Shown piece after piece: positions 52,772 through 62,848 of a DNA stretch of 64,000 bases (its first letter is position 1; each line of letters begins with the position of its first letter). The notes beneath the pieces are model-generated. The model was not told the DNA's origin and did no database searches. It saw only the letters and a program-made list of their open reading frames with translations. This DNA comes from Stemphylium vesicarium (Eukaryota; Ascomycota; Dothideomycetes; Pleosporales; Pleosporaceae), in NCBI GenBank assembly GCA_004380135.1, contig QXCR01000005.1, positions 361,462 through 425,461 of the forward strand, read 5' to 3'. Made by a program: the position numbers and the translations under genes.

Positions 52772-53382
52772 CCACCATAGTTCCAGCATCGATCCAATAC
52801 AGCCTCCGTGGCCTGCAGGCCATCCTCTCCATTGTCGTCTTGGGTCTATCTGGATACCGTCCGTCTCACCTCCTTCCCTTCCATCCTCGCGCAACATCAC
52901 AGACTAACACTCCTTCCCTCCGTCACAGTAATTGACACCGGTCTCCCCTACTCCATCGTCACCCTCGAAATCCCACAATGCATATCTTACACACTCTTCA
53001 CATCCATCTGGACGCTCCTCGCACTCGGCTACCTCATCTTCGTCCCCATATACCTCTCTACCAGCCCGCTAGCCCACAAATACGCTGTCATGAGCGTCGA
53101 AGCGCTCACTATGATTTTCTGGTTCGCAGCCTGGATCGCTTTGGCGGTTAGGTGGGGAACCGGTAAATTTCTGATTTGGGCGAGGTGGAGTCGGTTTTGG
53201 GATTCAGGATTGGCTGATATTGGGGTCGAGATGTTTTTGTGGTAAGTACCTGTGTAGGAGGGGTAAAGGGGGTGTTTGACGAGGAATCTTATGAGAATCT
53301 TAGGTTAACGTTTGTCGCTACGATGGCCATCACGGTGTTGGGTTTGAGAAATGCTTCTTCGAAGAGGGTTAGTAGTGTTTGA
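52772..53382 (+). CDS. MARVEL-like four-helix membrane protein, 5' end unresolved
   Basis: Recognisable exons are about 52772-52858, 52929-53241 and 53304-53382. Intron 52859-52928 has a weak GTCCGT donor but a good CTAAC branch; intron 53242-53303 starts GTAAGT. Phases close to the TGA at 53380-53382. Four hydrophobic helices are visible: LRGLQAILSIVVLGLSGY, YTLFTSIWTLLALGYLIFV, AVMSVEALTMIFWFAAWIAL and LTFVATMAITVLGL, the MARVEL-type layout of small fungal membrane proteins. No ATG lies in frame upstream of the first helix. The nearest ATG (about 52769) runs into a stop after four codons, and the frame reaches back to a GTG at 52732. The start may be in an upstream exon ending near CACAG/GTAGCC, or be lost. 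Confidence 0.6.
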
Positions 53383-54325
53383 ACGAGATGCAGGCATTTT
53401 GGCTAGGCACAGTATGTAGTGACAACACATACTTCTAACTTATTCAATAGAGTCAGCTGGTCAAGTAATTAGTCAATAGCATTGATGTACAAACTGGTTT
53501 TGAAACATTCGCTGATTTCGTACACCATCCTTCAAAATCAGGCTTTTTTTTTGGTCCCTTCGGCTTCATAAATCCGTTGATGATTAAGATTTCTGATCGT
53601 GCTTACAGCGATGCGCAGCAATTCGAGACTCTCAGCTTATCCCAGTCGCGTATACTAAAGATAAAAGTGTACATTGTACAAGTCGTCAAGGTACGAGCCC
53701 CAAAGCCCCAGCAATAGTGTTTCGACTCGCATAAAACCACGACAGACGTCGTACGCGCACAGATAACAGCGTACTAGTGCTGATTTCACGCCGCGACGTT
53801 CTATATCCGGAATTTCTTTTAGAAAGAACAGGCTTCACTAGCTCGTTACGCCCTTCGTACATGAAATAAGCGGCGTAAAAAAGCGCACGATTTCTTTAAA
53901 CTTTACATATTCTCTGAGATGGGCTGTCAAAGGAAAACGCAAAGGCCTTGCTGCTCAGCGCTAGCAACGGCAGGTCCCGTACGACATCTTACTCAGGCTG
54001 TCTGCCCTCGTTCTGCACTCTTTTCGATGTTTGCAAACCGGGATGCGTAGTCTATCATGGTGTTGCACGTACCGGAAGGCTACCGCGGGGACATTGGGTT
54101 GTACATTGAGAGAGAGTATGCGTCCAAAAACATGGCGAGATCTATCAAGGCCAGAACAAAGACTTGTATAAAGGGTTGGTCACGGTTGATGTGACAAGTA
54201 TGAGATAGGCTGTTTTTCTCTTGATCATTTCCGGCACCATCAGCTAATAACTCCAACATCGCTACACTGTCATTCCTGAACTTGTCTTTATTCCACGATC
54301 AAAAACTTCTCTCTCGCTTATCACC
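53383..54325. other. Intergenic, no supported gene
   Basis: About 940 bp of moderately AT-rich sequence between the MARVEL-like gene and the secreted prepro-protein gene. No feature is recognised. Confidence 0.5.
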
Positions 54326-55225
54326 ATGTTGCCTCAATACGCTTTGGTCCTGCTCGCTGCAGTCCTTCCACAAGCCCTCTGCGCTGCCGTCCCAGTCGAG
54401 GACGCCAGCATCCATCCCAACATCCCTCGGGATTTCGTCGACCAGGTCATGGCAAGCTTCACCATCGACGAAGCTGGCCAGCTCGCGTCTAGGGCGGAGC
54501 TCCACAAGCGAACGCTCGCCAGTCGTGGGCTGGAGAAGCGTCTCGTTCCCGCTGACAATCTTTGCGGCGCGGGCAGAACATGGACGGCCCGCTACTGCAG
54601 GGCTGACGTTGGTCCACGAGAGTGGCACGATCGCTGCGTGCCCGTTGGCGGCGGCGGGCCCCAATGGCAAGGCGGCATCTGCCCGGAGAACACCTACTGC
54701 TCCGAGGAATTCGACGACGATGGCGATGACACCATCACCTGCACGCCTGCTACTCCTCCGAAAGAGGACAACATTGGTTCGACGTCCCGCGGCCGCCGCA
54801 AGCAGTATGGCTACCGCACTATCCAGCCGCAGGCTTCTGTTGGCGCCAACCAGCACCTTGCTTCTATCCAGCTCCTGCTTGGCATCAACAGTGGTAGTGT
54901 ATCCGGTCATCTGAGGAGTGAGTTCATACCCCACTAGCATCATACAACTTTTTTCTTTGTCTCTCGTTGCTAATGAATGGTAAAAACAGGCACCGACAGG
55001 AAATTCGTCATCGCTCCGCAGAACGTTTTGACGGCCAACCTAAAAGGCTTTCAGCTCAATCTCTGCCGCAGCAGCAGAGACCAGAGCAATGCTGCTTCAT
55101 TCGAGAACTCTCGCACTTGCAACCCTATCTCTGAGCGCAACTTTGTCACGGGGGACGGTGTCGATTTTACTTTTGGTTTTTCCAGCTTGCAGTCCGGTAT
55201 TCTCTTCTACAGTATCGACCCTTAG
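54326..55225 (+). CDS. Secreted prepro-protein with Kex2-type sites and eight mature cysteines
   Basis: Exons are 54326-54917 and 54990-55225. The 72-bp intron has a GTGAGT donor, and phases close to 275 residues. A signal peptide (1-20, cleavage near ALCAA) is followed by a pro-region with a helical acidic stretch. Lys-Arg pairs at 61-62 and 71-72 (LHKR, LEKR) are typical Kex2 cleavage sites. The mature part would begin LVPADNLCGAG and has eight cysteines (six in exon 1, two in exon 2) plus several Trp and Gly residues. It continues into a Ser/Asn-rich, beta-strand-like C-terminus ending FGFSSLQSGILFYSIDP. No family is recognised. A secreted virulence-related or wall-associated role is possible but not shown. 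A long antisense ORF (54299-54943) is a shadow. Confidence 0.75.
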
Positions 55226-55575
55226 AAGATTGGTGTAGGACGAAGTCTCTTTGATACTACCAGGCCCTGCGCTAGCCTGCTCCTGAAGGGAAAACTCCTT
55301 GTACACCTTAGATATATAAGCCTGCAAATCTGCCGGGGGATCTCACTAGCGATTTGTATTTATTTAACCGATAATATAATCCTATATACCCACACATATG
55401 CCCAGTTTCTATACCCTGTCTTTTTCTATTCCTGAGAATTGATGCATCTGAGCAGTAGCTGGAGTACTTGTTGGGATCCAAGGTGATTCACAGTTGAAGG
55501 ACGTTCGCGTGAAAATAGCGTTTGATAGTAGCTGTTTCGATGACCCGGAGCCCTTACCTGGTGAAATATCTTGAT
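55226..55575. other. Intergenic between convergent genes
   Basis: 350 bp holding the 3' flanks of the secreted prepro-protein gene (+) and the acyl-CoA ligase gene (-). It is AT-rich near 55350-55400. No feature is recognised. Confidence 0.5.
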
Positions 55576-57290
55576 TTACAACTTTGCCCTAGGAGCAATA
55601 CCCATAGGCTTGTCCCCTTTACTGCGTTCTTTCAGGACACGTCGTAGAATCTTGCCACTCGCGCTCTTGGGAATCTCGTCGACGAACACAAGGCCGCCTC
55701 TCAGTCGCTTGTGGTTCGCGACCTTCTTGTCCATCCACTCCACAATGGCTCTTGCTTCCGCCTCTCCAGCATTCGCGCGTTTGGCCTGTGAGACTACGAT
55801 ATATGCTCTGGGAACCTCTGTATGCTGTTCGTCGTCGTTTATTCCAATCACCGCCACGTCATCTACGAGCTCACTCTCCATCAACTTCCCTTCCAACTCA
55901 GCAGGCGGCACTTGAAAGCCTTTGTACTTGATCAACTCCTTCACACGGTCCGTGATGTAGAAGTTGTGCTTCTCGTCCTGAAATCCAATGTCGCCAGTCT
56001 TGAAGAAGCCATCGGGGGTGATGGATTCTTTCGTCGCTGCCTCGTTCTTCCAGTATCCTTTGAATATGTTCGGGCCGCTAAGCCATAGCTCGCCTGTCTC
56101 GCCAGGTCCAAGCTCCTTGCCATCGGCGGCGATGTATTTCGCTTGCATGTTTGGAAGCAACTTTCCGACGCTGCCTACAGAGGAGTACCACTCGTCCCAT
56201 GGCTACAGGGGTCAGTTTCACACATTTTCATCTTCTTATTTCAAGCTGGTTTTGGCCGTACCTGTGTATGTGTCCCGGGGCTTGTCTCGCTCAATCCATA
56301 AGCTTGGTTGATCTTCAGTTTCAACCTGTTGTACACACTATCGACAAGTCCTTTTGTCAACGGAGCTGCACCACTTGTAATCATCCTCACTGATGAAAGA
56401 TCATAATCGTCCACCATCTTGTCCCGAGACAAGCGCACAATAATTGGAGGCGCCACGTATATGAAAGTAATCTTGTGCTCCTGAATTGCCTGTAGGAAAG
56501 TCTTCAGATCGAAAGCAGGCATTACCACGACTTCGATGCCGCGCTGCAATGTTTGGTGTACGAGCATAGTAAGCCCGTAGATGTGAAAAAACGGGAGTAC
56601 GCCTAGTAACTTGTCATCTGCCGATGAGTACCAGCGACCTGGAGCTCCGCTCATAATGACCAGGTCTGAGACAATGTTGCGATGGGTGAGCATAACGCCT
56701 TTCGGTAACCCTGTGGTGCCGGAGCTGTATACAAGAAACGACAAGTCTTGGGGATCGGCTTTTCTTCTGCGATACCGCAACGCGCCGGAAGTCTTCCTGA
56801 TGCTGGTCCAATGCTTGCACTGATAGGTTTTGTCCTTTTCGGCACCTAGCAAGATGACCCGATCATTTGGAATGCCCACTTTATTTGTAGCCTCCAATGC
56901 CGTTTTCAAGAAAGCTTTTGTCGTAACAAGTGCTTTGGCCCCTGCATTCTCCAGTTGGTAGGCCAGTTCATCCTTCGAATAACCGGGGTTCGCTGGTGTG
57001 ACGATACCACCTGCAAAGAATGTCCCGTATATGACCGGCCCGACGTCGATGTCGTTCGGCGCGTAAAGCGCTAGAATGTCGTTCTTTTGCCAGTCCCAGA
57101 GATTTCGCAGCCCTTCGCCAAACAACGTCGCATGGGCCTTTACGTCAGCGAACGTATACTTTCGGTCGGAGTTGATTGCGCGATAGATGACTTTGTCATC
57201 CGAAAAGTCGCGGTCTTTCCTTTCGAACATGAAAGCCCAGAGGTCGACTTCAGGAATCTCCTCATCTGGATATGGTGATTTGGACGGCAT
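55576..57290 (-). CDS. 4-coumarate-CoA ligase-like acyl-CoA synthetase with peroxisomal signal
   Basis: Exon 1 is 57290-56262 and exon 2 is 56202-55576. The 59-bp intron (56203-56261) lies in phase 0 and gives 551 residues, normal for the class. The enzyme activates a carboxylic acid to its adenylate and then the CoA thioester. Adenylating-superfamily motifs are present. The P-loop is FLVYSSGTTGLPKGVMLTH (about 190-208). Others are the aromatic LPFFHIYG, SGAAPLTKGL, YGLSETSPG, GELWLSGPNIFKGYW, FFKTGDIGF, the hinge DRVKELIKYKGFQVPP, and the catalytic C-terminal Lys in PKSASGKILRR. The last three residues are Ala-Lys-Leu, a canonical PTS1 peroxisomal signal. Substrates could be aromatic (4-coumarate-like) or medium-chain acids. 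Participation in beta-oxidation or metabolite breakdown is inference. Confidence 0.92.
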
Positions 57291-57867
57291 GGTGTGGCGG
57301 TATCAAGTAGAAGGATCAGGGGTGCGTCAGCTAGTGTGTATTGATACTTCACTGGATAGCTGTATGCTTATTCTGGCATTGGTGTAAACATGGCACGATA
57401 TAGGATGGAAGGTGCAGGAGGATTAGTCGACTTTGTTGTGGAGAACCTCGGCTTCCAGCGCAATGACGTCGCGTGCCCCTTGTGCATACGGCCGAACCTC
57501 ACTTCAGGAGCACGATTGTTCCGTGGCCACGCAATGCATTCAAAAACCCGCGTCGCTAGGATCAGATTATCAATTTAAGTCTGGAGTCCTTTTCTTGTTC
57601 TTGTCTGGGCATGACATTTAGTTTGTGCCAGTTTTGTATCCCAAAGATAACGATGTACTTTTGCGTATAGCTTTGCTTCCAGCAATCTACCGGTCCTATC
57701 TGCTCAACGCACTGACGGTGTACCAGCCTGCCACGGTGTTCAATAATCTCACCTTGGTTCGGTCAGCAAACAGGCCGAATGTATCCAACGTCTCGATGGT
57801 GAACTTGAGACATCCTGCGGGAAAGCCACATCACAGCACATTGTCTCGTCATCAAGCGTATCCCGCC
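57291..57867. other. 5' flank of the acyl-CoA ligase gene
   Basis: About 580 bp between the ligase start codon and the 3' end of the next minus-strand gene. I see only short ORFs without support. Confidence 0.45.
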
Positions 57868-58788
57868 TCAGAAACCATACTGGATTATGTTCTTGGCAAA
57901 ATTTAGCCACTTTCGACCTCGATGTGGCACGTTGCGAGATGTACCGTATCGAAAACTTGCCTCATCCAAGGTGTGTTGCATTGACCAGAAGCGTAGTCGT
58001 GGAGAATGCAGCGTTTGCTTGTCGACACCCTCAAGCCATTCTTCTCCCTTTAGTGTCTCTGCTGCCTTTCGAAGGCAAGTGGTGTGTTGTGCTAAGATGG
58101 ATTCCAGTCTTACACCTTTCAACATGTTTAGATAGTATACTCCGGCCGTCACGAACTGGCAAGGCCGGAGTGGCCCATACCCTATTGGTGTCCCTCCAAG
58201 ATCTGGAATGAAGTAATTGACGTATAACGAAGGGTTCTTGGTGCGCAAGCGAGCGATACGATTGATTGTATCGGCCGAGTCGGGGAGGAAGATGTGGCCG
58301 GGCCGAATGTCAGCCTGGCGGCTATCCAGGAGCGCAAAGAAGCGTTGGTGAAACCAGCGGTGCTTCGCACTACCAACGTAGTCGAGGAACCTCAGGAATT
58401 GGAGGCCTACCGGATCGTCGTCCCAGCACCGATCTGAAATGATGATATCATTGAACTTGATTTCCAGTCCCGCAGTCTCAATGTACATTTGGCGGCAAAC
58501 ATACTTGAGTTGATTGAATTCAACGTCCGGAGCATCACTGGCGTGAGTTTGAAGAATTGGCTTATGGAAGCGCTTCAAGCCCACTGAAACTGTTTCTCGG
58601 CGACTGAAGGCGCCTCCGGTTTTGTCTTCCAGGGGCATGCGAAGAAACAGCTCAGAGGAAGATTCAAGGGCGTAGGCATATATGGCGTTCCGAATTTCGC
58701 CCGGCAGTTTAAAGAAGTGCGACGGGCCGTTGTCGTTTGATCTCCTTGAACCTGTTTGAGTGAGACACCCTTGACTCGCGTGCAGCAT
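57868..58788 (-). CDS. 2EXR/F-box-like family protein
   Basis: An intronless ORF of 306 residues from the ATG at 58786-58788. The family motif FFKLPGEIRNAIYAYALESS is at about 25-44, and the second block, FNQLKYVCRQMYIETAGLEIKFNDI, begins near 91. The rest is Leu/Arg-rich with several aromatic positions and no targeting signal. It resembles the 30004 gene (Leu-Lys-x-Val-Cys-Arg-Gln-Met, then Phe-Asn-Asp) more than the 7025 gene. It is longer at the C-terminus than the 30004 gene. Function unknown; the F-box-like start suggests protein-protein interaction. Confidence 0.8.
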   Translation of the reverse strand: MLHASQGCLTQTGSRRSNDNGPSHFFKLPGEIRNAIYAYALESSSELFLRMPLEDKTGGAFSRRETVSVGLKRFHKPILQTHASDAPDVEFNQLKYVCRQMYIETAGLEIKFNDIIISDRCWDDDPVGLQFLRFLDYVGSAKHRWFHQRFFALLDSRQADIRPGHIFLPDSADTINRIARLRTKNPSLYVNYFIPDLGGTPIGYGPLRPCQFVTAGVYYLNMLKGVRLESILAQHTTCLRKAAETLKGEEWLEGVDKQTLHSPRLRFWSMQHTLDEASFRYGTSRNVPHRGRKWLNFAKNIIQYGF

Positions 58789-60847
58789 GTTGAAATCAGT
58801 TGTGTGGGTCGATGGTCGAAGGAGGTTGTTCGGTTGAGAATGATATAATCAAGTTGGTTGAGTATTTTAATTCTGTGGACGGAGGCCTACGGTGAATTTT
58901 TGAATATCAAGCATGGCGCGCGTAACTCCGTGCCCCTGGAGTTGTGCAATCTGCTTTGTGAAGGCAGGGTGCGAGTTCGAGGGTCACTTTCACTCGATCA
59001 CATGACGTACAGCGGTGTTGCGCGATGCATGGACAAGTCTATATGTGAGTATCCAATGTGAATGCTCTGGTTAGGGATATTTGAACGCGCGAAAGGTATC
59101 TGAACGAGACAGAGGTGTGCATCTGCATCCCTGCCGCAACCCCATTACCAAGAGAAGAAGAGGTTGGTTGAACAACTCGAATACTAGTAAGACAAGACTG
59201 AGCCCTAGGTATCTCTCACACATGCACGTGATCTTATGACATGTCCTTACACGTACAAGTAGGTCGGGAGAGCCGGAAGGCACCCATGCGCTGGTTTGTC
59301 TGGAAAGTAAACGTGTCCATGGACAGCCCAATGCTTGCACCGGATCCGTCCCCGCGGCGCAGGCTGTGTAATCGGGCTAGAGGGCAGAGGGGGGAGTTTC
59401 GGGTGAACCGGTCATACAAGCACGGGTGTAATTGAGTGCGTGTTGGTGTACGGCTTCGGCTGGCGCAACGCTCAAATCGATGATGGAGATCTGACGATGT
59501 AACAGTCCACATAACTGGGGTCCACGCTACCGCGCCTTGGCAGCTGTTTGCTTTGATGCCGGGCCATTCCTGGCTGCGCCTGACGTCTTCTCAGCTTGCA
59601 GAAATGGCAGTGAAGGACTATTGTTTGCTCAGGCAATTGTGAATTGATGCAAAAGACAAATGCCATGGCAAGGGAGATGGAAACTAAGGGGAGCCACGGC
59701 TCAGGGACCGTTCCCGCTCGGCGCACGGTCTACCGTAATGGTGGGGGAAGGCACGAACGAACACTCCACAGACCCACCATCTATCTTCCAGCTCCCCCAT
59801 CAGGGTGCCTCAAGGTTTGCTAGCAACGCTCTCTCGGCTGCACTTTCGCCTGTCCGCAGTCGCCGAGATAACTTCAACCGGAGTGCCCGCCCTAGTCATC
59901 AACTCGCCCACTGGCACACTGCGCTCTCGCACCAGACGCGATATTCCAGCAAGCTTCCAGTTCACGCTCCCGATCGGTCTTGCAACCTCAACTTCCGTTG
60001 ACCAACCGTACTCCTGGGACGTCCCTCAGGCTCTCGGTTCCCGGCTCTGCATCGCGATTGGCTGGCTCAGGGCTGTGCCGTGGGGAGGCTTGCACTGTCG
60101 AGGACCCATACGGCGTCATCGTTGAGGCGTGGGCGGAAGAAGGGCAATTTCTCTGCAGCGTGATATCTGCACCACTACTGGGTCCTACAGGCCGTCTCAG
60201 CTGGCAGGGAAGCCGGCCTTAAGCAAGTGTCACCGGTAGCTACTTCTAATACACAGGATGGGTAAGTGCCCCTCGACTCCCCCCTCCCAAAGTCGCCATC
60301 CACCCTCCGCGCCAGCGCCCATCACGGTTCTGCTTTTTCTTCACATCTTGACACCCTGCCTGCTGACTCTTACCTGCCAGACTCTGCAGGAGATACCTAT
60401 CGTCCCAGCGACCGCGTAAGTACTGCCACCTCTTCTCTTTCCGTCTCCAGGCGCCGTCAGGCAAGGCGGCCAGCCAGCCAGCAGGCATGTCCAGCGGGCG
60501 GCAAGTGAGCAGTGTGCCTGATGTACTGGATGCCATAAATCCGAGGCGGCAACGGCGATGGGAATTGGTCTTGTCCCACGTCTCCAGGCTCCAGGCAGCT
60601 ATCCTCGCCTTCAACCTCGAAGCCCATGGTGCGCGTCCGCTGGGGTGGCTGCGAGCACGTGATGGCCGGCAACTGCCGCCGGGCGGCTCGTCGTTGCCCA
60701 AGCTCCGAGCTGCTCACGCTCGCCCGCTCGCGCAACCTCTCCTCTCAACCCCATCAACCTCGCGAGCCTGCACCAGCTCGCATCGCCCACGCTCCGCTCG
60801 CCCCAACCTCACCGCATCGACGCATTGCTTGATTGACAGCTGCAATC
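58789..60847. other. 2-kb intergenic region before the RRM gene
   Basis: No supported gene is seen. The ~600 bp before 60848 are C-rich and contain several splice-like signals (for example an ATGG directly followed by GTAAGT at 60258-60266, and CTCCAG acceptors near 60449 and 60590). They would suit a long intron-containing 5' UTR of the RRM gene. Confidence 0.45.
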
Positions 60848-62508
60848 ATGTCGTACGAAACTGACAGTTATGACCAGCGCGACCGCTCACCTCGTCGACG
60901 ATCTCGCTCACCGCGACGCTCCCGACGCTCGTACTCGCCTCGCAGCCGCTCTCGCAGCCGAGAAGACTATCGTCGCACTGAACGCCGCTCGCGCTCCCCC
61001 AACAGTGGTGCCCAAGGTGCGGGAGGTTATCAGTCTTACGGTGCCGGTAGAGGTGGCTCATCGCGACCCGTCGAAAACAAGGGCGAGATGATGCAGAGTA
61101 TTAGGGATTCTTCGCAACAGGACCGTCGCGTCTACGTCGGCAATCTCTCCTACGATGTCAAGTGGCATCACCTAAAGGACTTCATGCGCCAAGGTACGGC
61201 ACCGTGATGCGCCGCGTCAAGAGCTGGGCTAATGTGGAAATAGCTGGAGAGGTCCTCTTCGCAGATGTCTTGCTGCTGCCGAACGGAATGTCAAAGGTAA
61301 TGGATGATGGCTTGTCTTGATCGTGAGAAGGATGGAGGTTGACTGGCTTTTGCTTGGGTATAGGGCTGTGGCATCGTGGAATATGCCACTCGGGAGCAGG
61401 CGCAGAACGCCGTTGCATCGCTCAGCAACCAGAACCTTATGGGACGACTCGTATACGTTCGCGAAGACCGAGAGGCCGAGCCTCGATTCAGCGCCCCCGG
61501 TGGCGGTCGAGGTGACTTTGGCGGCGGAATGCCTCGCGGCGGCGGTTACGGAGGTGGCTACGGTGGTCACGCTGCCGCTGGAGGCGCCGGTGCAGGACGA
61601 CAGGTCTATGTCGCCAACGTTTGTACCCCATTTCATACCACCCTGTTGCTTACACTGTTAGCCTTTACTAATCCACTTGTCTAGCTTCCTTACAACGTTG
61701 GCTGGCAAGACCTGAAGGACCTTTTCCGCCAGGCTGCTAACAACGGCCAAGTGCTCCGCGCTGATGTTCACATTGCGCCCGACGGTCGCCCCAAGGGCTC
61801 CGGCATTGTCGCATTCGAGACGCCCGAGGACGCCCGCAATGCCATCACCCAGTTCAACGGTTATGACTGGCAGGGCCGAAACCTTGAGGTCCGCGAGGAT
61901 CGTTTCGCCGGCGCCCCTGGCGGGTTCGGTGGACGCGGCGGCGGCTTTGGTGGCCGAGGCGCTTTCGGTGGAGGCTTCGGACGCGGTGGCTTCGGTGCCC
62001 GTGGTGGTTTCGGAGGTGGCTTTGGAGGTCGTGGAGGCTTTGGCGGTGGATACGGTGGTGGTGCTCCCGGTGGCCCTGCTTTCGATCCCAACGCTGCTCC
62101 TCCGGCCCCGAACCCGTTCACGGACTATGCTACTGCAGGCGGAGAGCCAAGCAACACCATCTACGTCCGCAACCTGCCTTGGTCGACTAGCAACGAGGAC
62201 CTTGTCGAGCTCTTCACCACCATCGGAAAGGTCGAACGGGCCGAGATTCAGTACGAGCCCAATGGTCGCTCTCGTGGAACCGGTGTCGTCGAGTTCGAGA
62301 AGGCTGCAGACGCAGAGACGTCTATTGGTACGTTCTTCAAGGTTGCTGTATATCCACTCACTAACACATCACAGCCAAGTTCACTGGTTACCAGTACGGT
62401 GGCAGGCCTCTGGGTCTTGCCTACGTCAAGTACACCAACATGGGCAACGGCGACGTCATGGAAGGTACAGAGCACACCGGTGGTCTCACACAGGACCAGA
62501 TCATGTAG
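60848..62508 (+). CDS. Three-RRM SR/Gly-rich RNA-binding protein (Gbp2/Hrb1-like)
   Basis: Exons are 60848-61193, 61244-61296, 61364-61618, 61685-62327 and 62375-62508. Introns are 50, 67, 66 and 47 bp, and phases close to 476 residues. The N-terminus (1-60) is an RS-type domain with many Ser-Arg and Arg-Ser-Pro repeats. RRM1 (about 95-172) starts RRVYVGNLSYDV; RRM2 (about 213-290) starts RQVYVANLPYNV; RRM3 (about 370-450) starts NTIYVRNLPWST. Gly-rich linkers separate them, including a long Gly/Phe/Arg stretch (about 295-340) of the RGG type. This layout matches yeast Gbp2/Hrb1, SR-like proteins loaded on mRNA by TREX for export and quality control. Five introns-exons across RRM1 make it a good candidate for alternative splicing, which the sequence alone cannot show. 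Confidence 0.88.
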
Positions 62509-62848
62509 TTGAGTTTCGTCATACGGCATGCATTCGGCATGCTGGCATCTACCTGCTGATGCACAAACATTTCCTATTTGCTGCGCTTGAGAGCGCCGTC
62601 ATGTCAGGGGTTTTCTTCTCTAACATTTGCATCTCTCCCTAAGAATGAGCTTGGAGAGAATCACTTGCGCACCGGTTTTGGTAATGGGAAACGCTGTAGC
62701 GGAACAAAATTTCCTTGTCTACACTAAAAGGCTAGCTATCGAGATGTAGCTCTCGATCGAATGAGATCGTCGCAAGCTCTTACATCTATCTTGATTTTTT
62801 GGCACTCGTTTTGTGTTTACTTGTGCTGGCACTGACACTGGCCTTCCT
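62509..62848. other. Intergenic between convergent genes
   Basis: 340 bp holding the 3' flanks of the RRM gene (+) and the carrier gene (-). No feature is recognised. Confidence 0.5.

Noticed and set aside
54299..54943. 214-codon antisense ORF over the secreted prepro-protein gene
   Set aside because: The sense strand has a signal peptide, Kex2 sites, an intron and Cys pattern; the antisense has none.
60258..60266. ATGG directly followed by GTAAGT, as if a first coding exon of one codon
   Set aside because: No downstream acceptor gives a long in-frame protein; more likely in the 5' UTR region of the RRM gene.
61764..62642. 292-codon alternative-frame ORF in the RRM gene
   Set aside because: The real frame is fixed by RRM2 and RRM3 motifs and phase-consistent introns; this is a GC-rich shadow.
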